Assembly: GCF_003815655.1 (NCBI RefSeq) | Contig: NZ_CP033917.1 | Coordinates: forward strand, 2,356,001 to 2,420,000 | Direction: 5' to 3' | DNA length: 64,000 nt | From: Chryseobacterium sp. G0201 | GTDB taxonomy: Bacteria; Bacteroidota; Bacteroidia; Flavobacteriales; Weeksellaceae | Shown here: positions 33,066-41,155 of the stretch, piece after piece | Numbering within the stretch: position 1 is the stretch's first letter | How the letters are laid out: each line of letters starts with the position of its first letter | The notes under the pieces: model-generated | What the model was told of the DNA's origin: nothing | The model's input: only the letters and a program-made list of their open reading frames with translations | The model's database searches: none | Program-made: the position numbers and the translations under genes

Positions 33066-33194
33066 GTGTCGTAAAATAGAATTTCTTCGTTTGGGGACAG
33101 CAATACAGGTTCGAGTCCTGTTCCCGAAAAGTCGGGATGGCGTAAATGGTATCGCTCTGTCAGTAAGTCTCTGTTTGATTTTTCACCTTACTTT
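33064..33194 (+). ncRNA. Y-RNA-like unit 1 with permuted tRNA module
   Basis: The ends AAGT (33064) and ACTT (33190-33193) pair, followed inside by GTCGTA opposite ACC, as in Ro-binding Y RNA stems (GNCGAAG opposite CUUG). The head is a permuted tRNA: GACAG, T-arm ACAGG-TTCGAGT-CCTGT, acceptor hairpin TCCCGA-AAAG-TCGGGA, D-arm GCG...CGC, and CTGTC, which pairs with GACAG. This is the architecture of YrlA-type RNAs. Confidence 0.72.
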
Positions 33195-33202
33195 ATAAAA
33201 AT

Positions 33203-33276
33203 AATCGATGCCGTAAGAAAGAGTTCCTTCGAATCCAAATTGAAAAAAAGTCTCTTTCAAATTTTTGCTCGATTTT
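33203..33276 (+). ncRNA. Y-RNA-like unit 2, no tRNA module
   Basis: ATCGA (33204-33208) pairs with TCGAT (33269-33273). Inside lie the conserved TGCCGTAAGAAAGAG, paired further with CTCTTTC, and TTCCTTCGAAT. No T- or D-arm is present, so this is a short form, comparable in idea to Y RNAs lacking the tRNA mimic. Confidence 0.6.
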
Positions 33277-33292
33277 AAATTGTTAAATATAA

Positions 33293-33435
33293 AAATCAAG
33301 TGTCGTCTTAGAATCATACTTCGATATTAAATCATTCGGTCGCAGGTTCGATTCCTGCCCTTTCTGTTGTAAACGAAATGTAGCTCAGTTGGTAGAGCAA
33401 ATGAACTGAAAGATTCTTAATTTTTACCTTGATTT
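33293..33435 (+). ncRNA. Y-RNA-like unit 3 with permuted tRNA module
   Basis: AAATCAAG (33293-33300) and CTTGATTT (33428-33435) pair perfectly. TGTCGT lies in the 5' strand and TTAGAATC/GATTCTTAA extends the stem. The head has TCATT, var CGGTC, T-arm GCAGG-TTCGATT-CCTGC, a weak acceptor hairpin CCTTTCT/CGAAATG, D-arm GCTCAGTTGGTAGAGC and AATGA, which pairs with TCATT. CTGAAA after AATGA resembles a Phe anticodon loop. Confidence 0.72.
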
Positions 33436-33441
33436 AAAAAC

Positions 33442-33568
33442 AAAAGAGTGCCGTAGAAAAGGCTTACTTCGATTAAAATTTAGACCTCAAAATCTATACA
33501 AAAGTGCAATTTCCTGAATAATAGTAAGGACCGGGTGCATGTCTGTCTTTTCGCCTTTTGCCTCTTTT
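33442..33568 (+). ncRNA. Y-RNA-like unit 4, head degenerate
   Basis: AAAAGAG (33442-33448) pairs with CTCTTTT (33562-33568), and AAAAGGC pairs with GCCTTTT after the TGCCGTAG bulge. The conserved CTTACTTCG is present. The head (about 33475-33540) has no clear T- or D-arm and may be another fold or a decayed tRNA module. Confidence 0.62.
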
Positions 33569-33583
33569 TTAATTTAAAAATAA

Positions 33584-33739
33584 AAAACAAGTGCCGTAGA
33601 ATAGCATTACTTCGCTCATTACGACGGGGTCACGGGTTCGAGTCCCGTCTCTTCCACAAATCAAAACACAAAATCTTTATAGGAAGAGTAGCTCAGTTGG
33701 TTAGAGCACGACTACGCTTTTTGATTGTTGCCTTGTTTT
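33584..33739 (+). ncRNA. Y-RNA-like unit 5 with permuted tRNA module
   Basis: AAAACAAG (33584-33591) pairs with CTTGTTTT (33732-33739). TGCCGTAG and ATTACTTCG are conserved. The head has T-arm ACGGG-TTCGAGT-CCCGT, acceptor strands CTCTTCC and GGAAGAG that pair perfectly across a 26-base A-rich loop, and D-arm GCTCAGTTGGTTAGAGC. CTCAT before CGACGGGGTC looks like the 3' half of a Met-type anticodon loop. Confidence 0.74.
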
Positions 33740-33747
33740 CTTTAAAA

Positions 33748-33885
33748 ATAAAAGTGTTGTAGAAAAAAGTTACTTCGTTACCATTTGAAGGGGAGGAATA
33801 ATGAAGCTGGTAATTCCGGCAAGGTTATCCGGTTCGATTCCGGCACGACTATGCCCCGATCTTTTCTTAAGAATTACCTTTTAAT
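33748..33885 (+). ncRNA. Y-RNA-like unit 6
   Basis: TAAAAG (33749-33754) pairs with CTTTTA (33878-33883). The core is TGTTGTAGAAAAAAGTTAC and TTCG. AGAAAA pairs with TTTTCT and GGGG with CCCC. The head has one T-arm-like hairpin CCGG-TTCGATT-CCGG and a GGAAT/ATTCC hairpin, but no regular D-arm. It is the last unit before the terminator. Confidence 0.62.
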
Positions 33886-33888
33886 ACA

Positions 33889-33923
33889 AAAGCCCGTTAA
33901 TAGTTATTTTATCGGGCTTTTTT
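33889..33923 (+). terminator. Intrinsic terminator of the Y-RNA array
   Basis: AAAGCCCG (33889-33896) and CGGGCTTT (33913-33920) form an 8-bp stem and are followed by T residues. It follows unit 6 by four bases and has no other transcript to serve. Confidence 0.88.
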
Positions 33924-33971
33924 GAAAATATATTAAAAAATGAATGTTTTTTTAATGCAATTAGTACACGC

Positions 33972-34255
33972 GAAAAAAAAGAGCAATATGTTATATTGCC
34001 CTTTTTCATCTAATGTTTTTTCATCTTGTGTTTGGTAAAATAAAATCAGAGTTTTCTAATAATTGTTACGACTAATCTTTTTTTGAATTATATCATAGAA
34101 TATGGGGGCATTATCTATTGATATAAATTTTTCATCATTTGTGTTTTTTAAATAAATCTTACTCTTAATATCTGATTAATTTTACTGATACAAATAGAAG
34201 CAAATTTTCTTCGATATCAAAAAAATAGATATACCATTTATATACTATTTTCGTT
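33972..34255 (-). repeat. Micro-ORF cassette A
   Basis: First of four related cassettes on the minus strand. Reading leftwards it has a hairpin (34222-34251, ATATACTAT type), a promoter-like TTTGCTTCTATTTGTATCAG, a micro-ORF ATGATGAAAAATTTATATCA (34115-34138, MMKNLYQ), a second ATGAAAAAACAT and a closing hairpin GGGCAATAT/ATATTGCTC (33980-34005). No regulator gene is attached to this copy. Confidence 0.55.
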
Positions 34256-34550
34256 TAAGTCATTTATAATCAAGGTAATAAATTGTCTGTGAGTAATTGA
34301 ATATTCTTTACTTTGATTAGTATTAAGTATTTTATAAACTCTATTGAACAGTAAATAAAATATATGTTTTTGATACATATTGAAAAAAAACATCTTTTTG
34401 TTTCTGCTAATTTTTTCAGAAAAATTTACATTGATGGAAATTATGATAATTTAATTTTAGGATATCTTGATGGTCATAAAAAAGGCTCTAAATAAATATT
34501 TAGAACCTATTGTCAAAACCTTATTATGATATACTAGTTTTTCATTTTCT
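34256..34550. other. AT-rich gap between cassettes A and B
   Basis: No supported gene, tRNA or clear repeat. It holds only short frames and AT-rich sequence. Confidence 0.4.
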
Positions 34551-34840
34551 AATAGCATAAGGGCAATATGAAATGAGAATATTACCCTTTCTCAGCTATT
34601 GATTTTTCATCATTGTGTGTTTGATTTACCGTTTTTTGTTTGGAAATTTTTTATACGGTAAGTTTTTTCATTTGTGTTAACTTTTATCGATTGGATCTGA
34701 CCATTTTTATTTATAAGTTTTTTTCATCATTTGTGTCTGGAAGTTTTTATGATTAGATCTCCGATCGATTTTACTGGTGCAAATAGAAGCAAAAATCATG
34801 AAAACATAAAAAAAATAGTATACCATTGGTATACTATTTT
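34551..34840 (-). repeat. Micro-ORF cassette B, after TPR regulator 1
   Basis: Hairpin AATAGTATAC/GTATACTATT (34814-34837) forms the terminator of the regulator at 34873. Then come a promoter-like TTTTTGCTTCTATTTGCACC, micro-ORF MMKKTYK (34707-34730), MKKLTV and MMKNQ, and a closing double stem AATAGC/GCTATT plus GGGCAATAT/ATATTACCC (34551-34600). Confidence 0.6.
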
Positions 34841-34872
34841 CACTTAACTGTCTGTAGATTAGATGTATATTT

Positions 34873-36378
34873 TTATTGTTCTTTCTCTGAGGTTAAATTT
34901 CTTAACCATATTCCCATATCTTCTTCACTTTGAATACCGAATTTTTTCCTTAAACTCTGTTTTCTGTTCCGTATTGTGTTTACGGATTTGAATGTATATT
35001 CCGCAATATCTTTAATAGAGAAGCCTAAAAAAGTGTAAGCGCAAAGTATAAGTTCTGATGTTCGTAAAGTTGGGCTGTTTTCCAACAGCTTTTTTTGAAA
35101 TTCAGGATAGACTTCCTGAAAACGAAAATAGAAAGAAGGATCATTTTTTTTTGCCAATTCTACCACATCATTATAAGCATCATTTATTTTTAACTGAAGC
35201 TCTTGGGTTTCAGAATTTTTCTGATAAATTATTTCTTCTTTATTTTGTAAGGTGTTGGCAGCTTCTTTTATAATAGTTTCTTTATGCTTTATTTTTTTTC
35301 TTAATATCCTGTAAATAAAAAAGAATATGATAAGAAGTACCAAAATACCAATAGAGATCAGGATATATTTTTGAAATTCCGAAGATTTATATTCTTCTTC
35401 TTTGTCTTTTAAAATAATATTAAGGGCAGATTCTACATTTTTATTCCTTTCTGTTAATAATTTTTTTTGAAGATCTGAATAAATTGCCTGATATTTATTT
35501 TGTTTGTCTTTTTCTCCTAATTTCCCATAAAGAGCTGAAATTTTGTTATAAAGATCATTGTTTACGAAATGATAAGGAGTGATAGATTGCTCTTTTATAT
35601 TTTGGATGGCTTTCTCATAATAACTTTTAGCTTCATGATATTTTTTTTGACTGGAGTAGTAATCACCTAATGCCGTATAGTTGAAGAAAAGTACAGGATC
35701 ATGATGTTTTTGAGTTATCTGAATACTTTTTTGATAATAATAAATTGCAGAATCCGGCATTTTCTCCAGAAACTCTGTGCCTTTATATCGGTAAAAATCG
35801 GATAATTCTAAATGTGAATCTTTTTCGGGTAGTTTTTTTAACTCCTTATAGCATAATTCAGAATAATATTTAGCAGAATCGGGTTTTGTTGAACCAATAT
35901 TCAGATAAGTTCTTTGGAGCAAAATAATTGCGTCTTTACTACTTTGGTTTTTCAAAAGCTTTACAATACCAGGTAATTCTGTATTAAACTGTGAAGTTAA
36001 TCCTAAACTATAGTAATTAAAAGCTTTTACTTCTTTGAGTTGAGCCTGTAAGAGCTTACTCTTTTTTGTGTAAGGCTGCTGAGATGCTTTATTTATATAT
36101 GAGAAACTTTCTTTTTGCAGTTCCAGAAACGATAAGGCGCGTGCAATATTATAGTAGCATTCTGCTATTTTTTTGGAATCTTTTATTTCTTCTGCTAAAA
36201 TAGAGGCCTTCTTGGCATATTTTAACTGATCCAGATTGTTAAATTCTCTCCTGCTTTGTTCTGCTTTTTGTAATAACTGGTCTATTTCTTTGTCCTGATT
36301 TTGGCAGAACAGAAAATTTGAAACGAGAATAGCAAAAAATGCTATACTATTTTTTATAAAAGTATTTTTCTTAATCAT
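34873..36378 (-). CDS. TPR transmembrane regulator with C-terminal LuxR-type HTH, copy 1
   Basis: This 501-residue protein has an N-terminal signal (residues 1-25, ending FLFCQ), TPR-like helical repeats (~30-330; YYNIARALSFLELQKESFSY, YYQKSIQITQKHHDPVLFFN, YYEKAIQNIKEQ), a membrane segment near 338-358 (ILISIGILVLLIIFFFIYRI), a coiled coil, and an HTH end (ELILCAYTFLGFSIKDIAEY, TFKSVNTIRNRKQSLRKKFG) like LuxR/GerE domains. The TPR part is outside the inner membrane and the HTH inside, so it can pass a signal directly to DNA. Such proteins are common in flavobacteria. A paralogue lies at 37891. Confidence 0.8.
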   Translation of the reverse strand: MIKKNTFIKNSIAFFAILVSNFLFCQNQDKEIDQLLQKAEQSRREFNNLDQLKYAKKASILAEEIKDSKKIAECYYNIARALSFLELQKESFSYINKASQQPYTKKSKLLQAQLKEVKAFNYYSLGLTSQFNTELPGIVKLLKNQSSKDAIILLQRTYLNIGSTKPDSAKYYSELCYKELKKLPEKDSHLELSDFYRYKGTEFLEKMPDSAIYYYQKSIQITQKHHDPVLFFNYTALGDYYSSQKKYHEAKSYYEKAIQNIKEQSITPYHFVNNDLYNKISALYGKLGEKDKQNKYQAIYSDLQKKLLTERNKNVESALNIILKDKEEEYKSSEFQKYILISIGILVLLIIFFFIYRILRKKIKHKETIIKEAANTLQNKEEIIYQKNSETQELQLKINDAYNDVVELAKKNDPSFYFRFQEVYPEFQKKLLENSPTLRTSELILCAYTFLGFSIKDIAEYTFKSVNTIRNRKQSLRKKFGIQSEEDMGIWLRNLTSEKEQ

Positions 36379-36529
36379 ACTAACTTTCGCCCCTTAAAGT
36401 TGTATAATGATTCTTGGGATTACTGCAAAAATAAAATAATTAAAATAAATAGAGTAAATAATATTTATTTTATTTAAAAAGTGGTTAAGGTTTTTTAATC
36501 AGGATGTTTTGTAGATTTTGAGAATAAAA

Positions 36530-36887
36530 AATTAATAGCAGAAGGATAATTATTTGGATGAGAAATATTATCCTTTATCTGCTATTAATTTTCATCATTG
36601 TGTGTTTTTGGGTTGCATCAGAAAAAATTGGGGCATTTTACCGATACTTTTTCATCATTGTGTTTTTTTAACTTACCTTCTTGGCTTGGGATTCAATCCG
36701 GTAAGTTTTCTTTCATTTTTACTTTTTAGTAGATCTTTAGATTGATATGATTAAAATTTTAAAATTATTTTTTTCATCATTTGTGTTTTAGTTTTTTAAC
36801 CGTACTCACTATTGATTTACTGATGCAAATAGAAACAAAATTCATGAAAAAGCAAAAAAAGCAGTATACCATTCATATACTATTTTT
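36530..36887 (-). repeat. Micro-ORF cassette C
   Basis: Hairpin AGTATACCATTCATATACT (36863-36881), promoter-like TTTTGTTTCTATTTGCATCA, micro-ORF MMKKIILKF (36751-36780, identical to cassette D), MKENLPD, MMKKYR and MMKINSR, and closing stem AATTAATAGCAGA/TCTGCTATTAATT (36530-36590). The decayed regulator at 36940 stands where the intact regulator of the other cassettes stands. Confidence 0.6.
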
Positions 36888-36939
36888 AGTTAAATGATTG
36901 ATTTTTAATCTTTTAATTTTAGTTTGTTTTTTTTAAGAA

Positions 36940-37145
36940 TTAAATTTCTTAACCAAATTCCCATATCTTCTTCAGTTTGTATTCTGTTTTTTTTTCTTAA
37001 GTTTTGTATTCTTTTCCGAATTGTATTCACATACTTGAATTATATTCCGCAACATTCTTAATTTTAAATCCTAAAAATTTGTAAGCACAAAGTATAAGTT
37101 CAGGAGTTCGTAAAGTTGGATTGTTTTCCAATATTTTTTTGCAAT
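36940..37145 (-). pseudogene. Remnant of a third TPR-LuxR regulator (HTH end)
   Basis: Read on the minus strand, the bases give NNPTLRTPELILCAYKFLGF and a shifted end with IWEFG, matching the last ~65 residues of the regulators at 34873 and 37891 (PTLRTSELILCAYTFLGF, MGIWLRNL). Frameshifts and stops interrupt it, and nothing of the TPR part is left. Confidence 0.75.
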
Positions 37146-37543
37146 AATAAAACAGAAACTATATTTTATTTTTTCAGTAATGTATCTCACAGATCTATAT
37201 AATGCTCACTATAAGCATTGTAGTATTTATATTCAGGCAAATTTTTTAATTTTTTAATAAAGAATACATTTTAAATAAATGCAGAATCTATTGTAAAATA
37301 ATGATTGTCAATATTTTTGTAAGTTTTGTACATTATTTTAATGGAAGAAGAATTCCTGCGATGAATCTCTTTGCGTATAAGGGGAGGGTTTCTTTTTGTA
37401 GCGCTAGGCAAGATAGAGGTCTTTGAGATGTCATTAAATTTGAAAATAGAAGAAAAGAATGAATATCCTGTTTCCTACGAAAGATTTTCTTTTGATTATG
37501 TCACTTTTCTCTTAAAATGGATGTAATGTAAAGTAGAAAAAAA
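37146..37543. other. Gap between regulator remnant and cassette D
   Basis: No supported gene. Short stretches may be further decayed regulator sequence (for example 37180-37260 contains TATAATGCTCACTATAAGC), but I cannot align them with confidence. Confidence 0.35.
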
Positions 37544-37856
37544 GAAAATTAATAGCAAAAGGGTGAATACTTGGACGAGAAGTATTACCCTTTCTCAGCT
37601 ATTAATTTTCATCATTGTGTGTGTTTTTGTTTGTATCAAGAAAAATTGGGGCATTTTAATGATACGTTTTTCATCTTTTGTGTTTTTACTTTTTAGTAGA
37701 TCTTTAGATTGATATGATTAAAATTTTAAAATTATTTTTTTCATCATTTGTGTTTTAGTTTCTTTAACCGTATTCGCTATTGATTTACTGATACAAAGAG
37801 AAACAAAATTCATGAAAAAGCAAAAAAAGTAATATACCATTTGTATACTACTTTTG
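37544..37856 (-). repeat. Micro-ORF cassette D, after TPR regulator 2
   Basis: Hairpin AAAGTAATATA/TGTATACTACTTT (37826-37856) ends the regulator gene. Next are a promoter-like TTTTGTTTCTCTTTGTATCA, micro-ORF MMKKIILKF (37718-37747), MKNVSLKCPNFS, MMKINS and closing stem GAAAATTAATAGC/GCTATTAATTTTC (37544-37610). Confidence 0.6.
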
Positions 37857-37890
37857 TTTAAGTTTTTGATAATTAAATAGTTAAATTTAT

Positions 37891-39408
37891 TTACGGATTT
37901 TGGTCGATTAAATTTCTTAACCATATTCCCATATCTTCTTCTGTTTGTAAATTGAATTTTTTCCTCAAATTTTGTTTTCGATTACGAACTGTGTTCACAG
38001 ATTTAAATGTATAGTCGGCAACATCTTTAATAGTAAAGCCTAAAAATGTATATGCACAAAGTATGAGCTCCGTTGTTCTCAAGCCCGGACTTATTTCCAA
38101 TAATTTTTTCTGAAACTCGGGATATACTTCCTGAAAACGTAAATAAAATGCAGGATCATTATTTTTTGCTAGTTCTATTATTTCTTGGTAGGAATCATTT
38201 ACTTTTTGCTGAAGTTGCTTTGTCTCATTCTTTTTCTGAGTAATAATATCCTCTTTATTTTGTAAGGTATTTGTTACTTCTGAGATGATATTTTCTTTCA
38301 GCTTTATATCTTTATTGAGGAATTTGTAAAGGAAAAAAAAGAAAATAAATAATAAAATAACGAGAATAGCGATGTATACATAATTTTTTTGTTGAACTTT
38401 ATCATATTCATCAGCTTTATCTTTCAAAATAATATTGATGGCATAATTTACATTACTATTCTGCTTGGCAAGTATTTCGTTTTGTATTTTTAAATTAAGA
38501 CTTTTATAATTTTCCTGTTTGTCTTTTTGTCCCAATATGCCGTAAATGTCTGATATTTGCATGTAACATTCGGTTAAATAGCTTTTTCTTGCAGAATATT
38601 TTTTTATATTTTGAGCGGCCTTTAAATAAAAATCCAATGCTTTTAGATATTGTTTCTGATAATAAAAGTAATTTCCAAAATAAGCGTATTCGATATAAAG
38701 TACAGGATCTTTATATTTTTGTTTTAATTGGTAACTTTTTTGTAAATAATATAGTGCTGAATCTGACTTTTTACTCGCTAAAAATGCATTTCCGACAAAT
38801 GAATAATGTTCACAGATTGCAGAAAAATATTTTTCCTCGGGTAATTGCCTCAGTTGCTTTTCTTGTAGTTTGAAATAAATGAACGTAGAGTCTAGATCTC
38901 TATTTTTTTTATAACTTAAATTATAAAGAGCAAGGTTTGCATAAGCTCTGGATTTAATTTCAAGAGAAGTATAATCATTATTGTTTTTCAATAGATTAAT
39001 AGCTTTTTGTTCTTCTTGAGCATATTGGGATGCCAAATTTAAAAATTGATAATTACTTCCTTTCAACTCTGCGAGCATGGCTTGTAGGATAACATCTTTT
39101 TTTGTGTATTTTTCAGCAGATGCTTTTTGTATATAGGTAAGACTTTCTTTTTGCAGTTCTAAATTAAGAAGAGAGCGGGCCATGAAAAAATAACTTTTTG
39201 CCATTCTTTCAGAATCTTTTGTTCTTTTTGCTAAAGTATTTGCTTTTTTGGCATATTCTAATTCTTTTAAATCTTCATATTTTTTATTACTAGTGTCTGC
39301 TTTTTTTAGTAATTCATCTATTTCTTTGAAGTTGTCGATTTGACAAAACACAGAGTTTGATGTAATTATCAAGAGTGAAAAGATATATTTTTTAAGGAAA
39401 TGAATCAT
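37891..39408 (-). CDS. TPR transmembrane regulator with C-terminal LuxR-type HTH, copy 2
   Basis: This 505-residue paralogue of the protein at 34873 has the same parts: signal peptide (IFSLLIITSNSVFCQ), TPR-like repeats, a membrane segment near 340-360 (YIAILVILLFIFFFFLYKFL), coiled coil, and an HTH end (ELILCAYTFLGFTIKDVADY, TFKSVNTVRNRKQNLRKKFN). The end is better conserved than the sensor part, which fits different signals with similar DNA targets. A cassette of micro-ORFs follows its terminator. Confidence 0.8.
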   Translation of the reverse strand: MIHFLKKYIFSLLIITSNSVFCQIDNFKEIDELLKKADTSNKKYEDLKELEYAKKANTLAKRTKDSERMAKSYFFMARSLLNLELQKESLTYIQKASAEKYTKKDVILQAMLAELKGSNYQFLNLASQYAQEEQKAINLLKNNNDYTSLEIKSRAYANLALYNLSYKKNRDLDSTFIYFKLQEKQLRQLPEEKYFSAICEHYSFVGNAFLASKKSDSALYYLQKSYQLKQKYKDPVLYIEYAYFGNYFYYQKQYLKALDFYLKAAQNIKKYSARKSYLTECYMQISDIYGILGQKDKQENYKSLNLKIQNEILAKQNSNVNYAINIILKDKADEYDKVQQKNYVYIAILVILLFIFFFFLYKFLNKDIKLKENIISEVTNTLQNKEDIITQKKNETKQLQQKVNDSYQEIIELAKNNDPAFYLRFQEVYPEFQKKLLEISPGLRTTELILCAYTFLGFTIKDVADYTFKSVNTVRNRKQNLRKKFNLQTEEDMGIWLRNLIDQNP

Positions 39409-39641
39409 CGATGTATTTTTTACTTTGGGTTTTTAGAAATGTACAATTATTAAGACTAAAATCCTGTATTTGAGCAAAAATACAATAATCTGATGATAAT
39501 TAAATTTGAAATCGTTAGTTATGCTTGAGTAATAATAACTGAAATTCTATTTATATTGAATTTTTTACTATTAAGATGGTTATAATTAAATTCATAATAA
39601 ATAAAATAAAAAAACGGATGAAATTTAATTCATCCGTATTT

Positions 39642-39977
39642 TTATTTTAAAGCTTCAAACTCTTCTTCAAAAGTTATTTTCCACTTAGCCAATGTGGTTC
39701 TGCTTATTTTGTATTTTCTAGACATATAACTTGTAGAAAAACCGTGCTTTTTTTGATATTGCAAAAGTTTCAGCATAGTTTTCTTATCATAAGTTTTTAA
39801 TTTTTGATTATTTTTTTGAGTCTCTTTGGATTGTTCAAACAATTTTTCATTAAAATTCAATACATCTTCACTCGTATTAAGTTTTTGTATAAGCTCTTTT
39901 ATTTTGGGGTCTTTTAGCTTTTCAGGATGCTCAAGTCTTAGCATATCCTGATATATTTTTGTGTAATTTGGGCGCAT
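39642..39977 (-). CDS. HTH protein, transposase-OrfA-like, 111 residues
   Basis: The C-terminal half has a clear HTH: MLKLLQYQKKHGFSTSYMSR then KYKISRTTLAKWKITFEEEF, like the N-terminal HTH of IS3-type OrfA proteins. There is no catalytic domain and no inverted repeats nearby, so it may be a domesticated regulator. It lies 10 bases after the other HTH gene (39988) on the same strand, so the two are an operon. Confidence 0.6.
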   Translation of the reverse strand: MRPNYTKIYQDMLRLEHPEKLKDPKIKELIQKLNTSEDVLNFNEKLFEQSKETQKNNQKLKTYDKKTMLKLLQYQKKHGFSTSYMSRKYKISRTTLAKWKITFEEEFEALK

Positions 39978-39987
39978 CAGGCTTTTT

Positions 39988-40416
39988 TTATTCGTTATTA
40001 TCGTCGCTTTTCTGTAACCATCTATGAAGAGTACTTTTCGGAATCGAGTATTCTCTAATTACTTCACTTTGAGTCATTTCTCCGGAAAGTATTCTTTTAA
40101 TAATAAATTCTTTAATTTCCTGAGTATAAATGTTTTTTCTGAAATAAGGTATTTTTTCAGATTTAGTAGCACTTTTATTTACTGCCGATGGAGGAGCGTA
40201 TAAGATAAGATGTGAACTGTAGAGTCTGAAAAAATCATACTCCAATAATTTGGAACATCTCAAAAGAAGATCCGTATCTAAAGATTTGCTTGTATAGATC
40301 GTTTCAACAAAATCTTCATCCTTGTTCAAGAAATTACAGATTCTCTCCATTGCAACCTCTTTTTCTTCCACCCTTTCTTTGATGAACTTTCCTATATGTA
40401 TTTCTTTATATAACAT
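39988..40416 (-). CDS. HTH protein, transposase-related, 142 residues
   Basis: The product has an N-terminal segment (YKEIHIGKFIKERVEEKEVA, MERICNFLNKDEDFVETIY) that resembles an Xre-like HTH, and a C-terminal HTH (FIIKRILSGEMTQSEVIREY, SIPKSTLHRWLQK) of the IS3 OrfA/Psq type. It is widespread in Chryseobacterium-like genomes in my recollection and often labelled transposase, but no transposase catalytic region is present. Regulatory role is possible. Confidence 0.6.
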   Translation of the reverse strand: MLYKEIHIGKFIKERVEEKEVAMERICNFLNKDEDFVETIYTSKSLDTDLLLRCSKLLEYDFFRLYSSHLILYAPPSAVNKSATKSEKIPYFRKNIYTQEIKEFIIKRILSGEMTQSEVIREYSIPKSTLHRWLQKSDDNNE

Positions 40417-41140
40417 TTATTTAAATAAATATTTCTTAATTAAACATGTGTATTGGAAGAATGAATAAGTATGTATTATTTAATATAGAAATGATGGTTT
40501 TTGCGCTATTTCTATATTAAGATTTATAAAATGAAGAAAATTTTGAATATGATTTATGTATGAATATATAAAACCGACGATGGTTTTATTAACTACAATA
40601 AATTCATTATAATTAATATATGGTTTGCTAAAATCATTATGTATTAATGTAATGACTTCGTTGTTTTCAGGTAGTTTTTATGTTAAAGAATTCTGTGTAT
40701 TTTAAAATTTCTACAATAATTCTTTTTAATTCTCACTCCATTTGCTTAATAAAAACCGTATATACTTATTTCAAACTTCTTTTTTATAAGTAAGAATAAT
40801 ATATTACTTATTAAAGCTCTCTCATACAATTTTATTTATATGGTTCTAAACTTTTGATTTTCATTGACTTATTTAGCTTTTATCAAAAAAATATTTTGGA
40901 TAACTCCTATAATAGCTCTTAGAAATTAATCAATTAGTTTGCATTCAAATATATAAAAATAAAGAATCAAACCAAAAAAATGAATTAATAAATATTGTTA
41001 AAAATTTAATTTCAATTAAAAACAAACATTGCAAACGTACTTATTGGTTAAATAACGCTAATTTTTCTGCTTTATTATTAAATAATTTGACATTATATTA
41101 TGGAGGTGATTTTATCATTGTTTAAATTATTTCAAGTACA
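40417..41140. other. AT-rich gap upstream of the SulP gene
   Basis: No supported gene in about 720 bases. Sequence is very AT-rich with no clear hairpin array. It contains the divergent promoters of the HTH operon and of sulP. Confidence 0.45.
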
Positions 41141-41148
41141 TACCTTTG
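41141..41148 (+). promoter_or_regulatory. Promoter -7 element of sulP
   Basis: TACCTTTG matches TAnnTTTG, with ATTG about 20 bases upstream (41117-41120) as a weak -33. The ATG (41156) is only 7 bases after the box, so the mRNA has almost no leader. Confidence 0.65.
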
Positions 41149-41155
41149 CACTGAA

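Noticed and set aside
33535..33762. 75-codon frame inside the Y-RNA array
   Set aside because: It crosses Y-RNA units 4, 5 and 6 and reads through tRNA-like arms (GAGTCCCGT, GTAGCTCAG). The RNA structure explains the sequence better.
39642..40416. Insertion sequence made of the two HTH genes
   Set aside because: No DDE catalytic domain, no terminal inverted repeats and no target duplication were found. They are listed as HTH proteins only.
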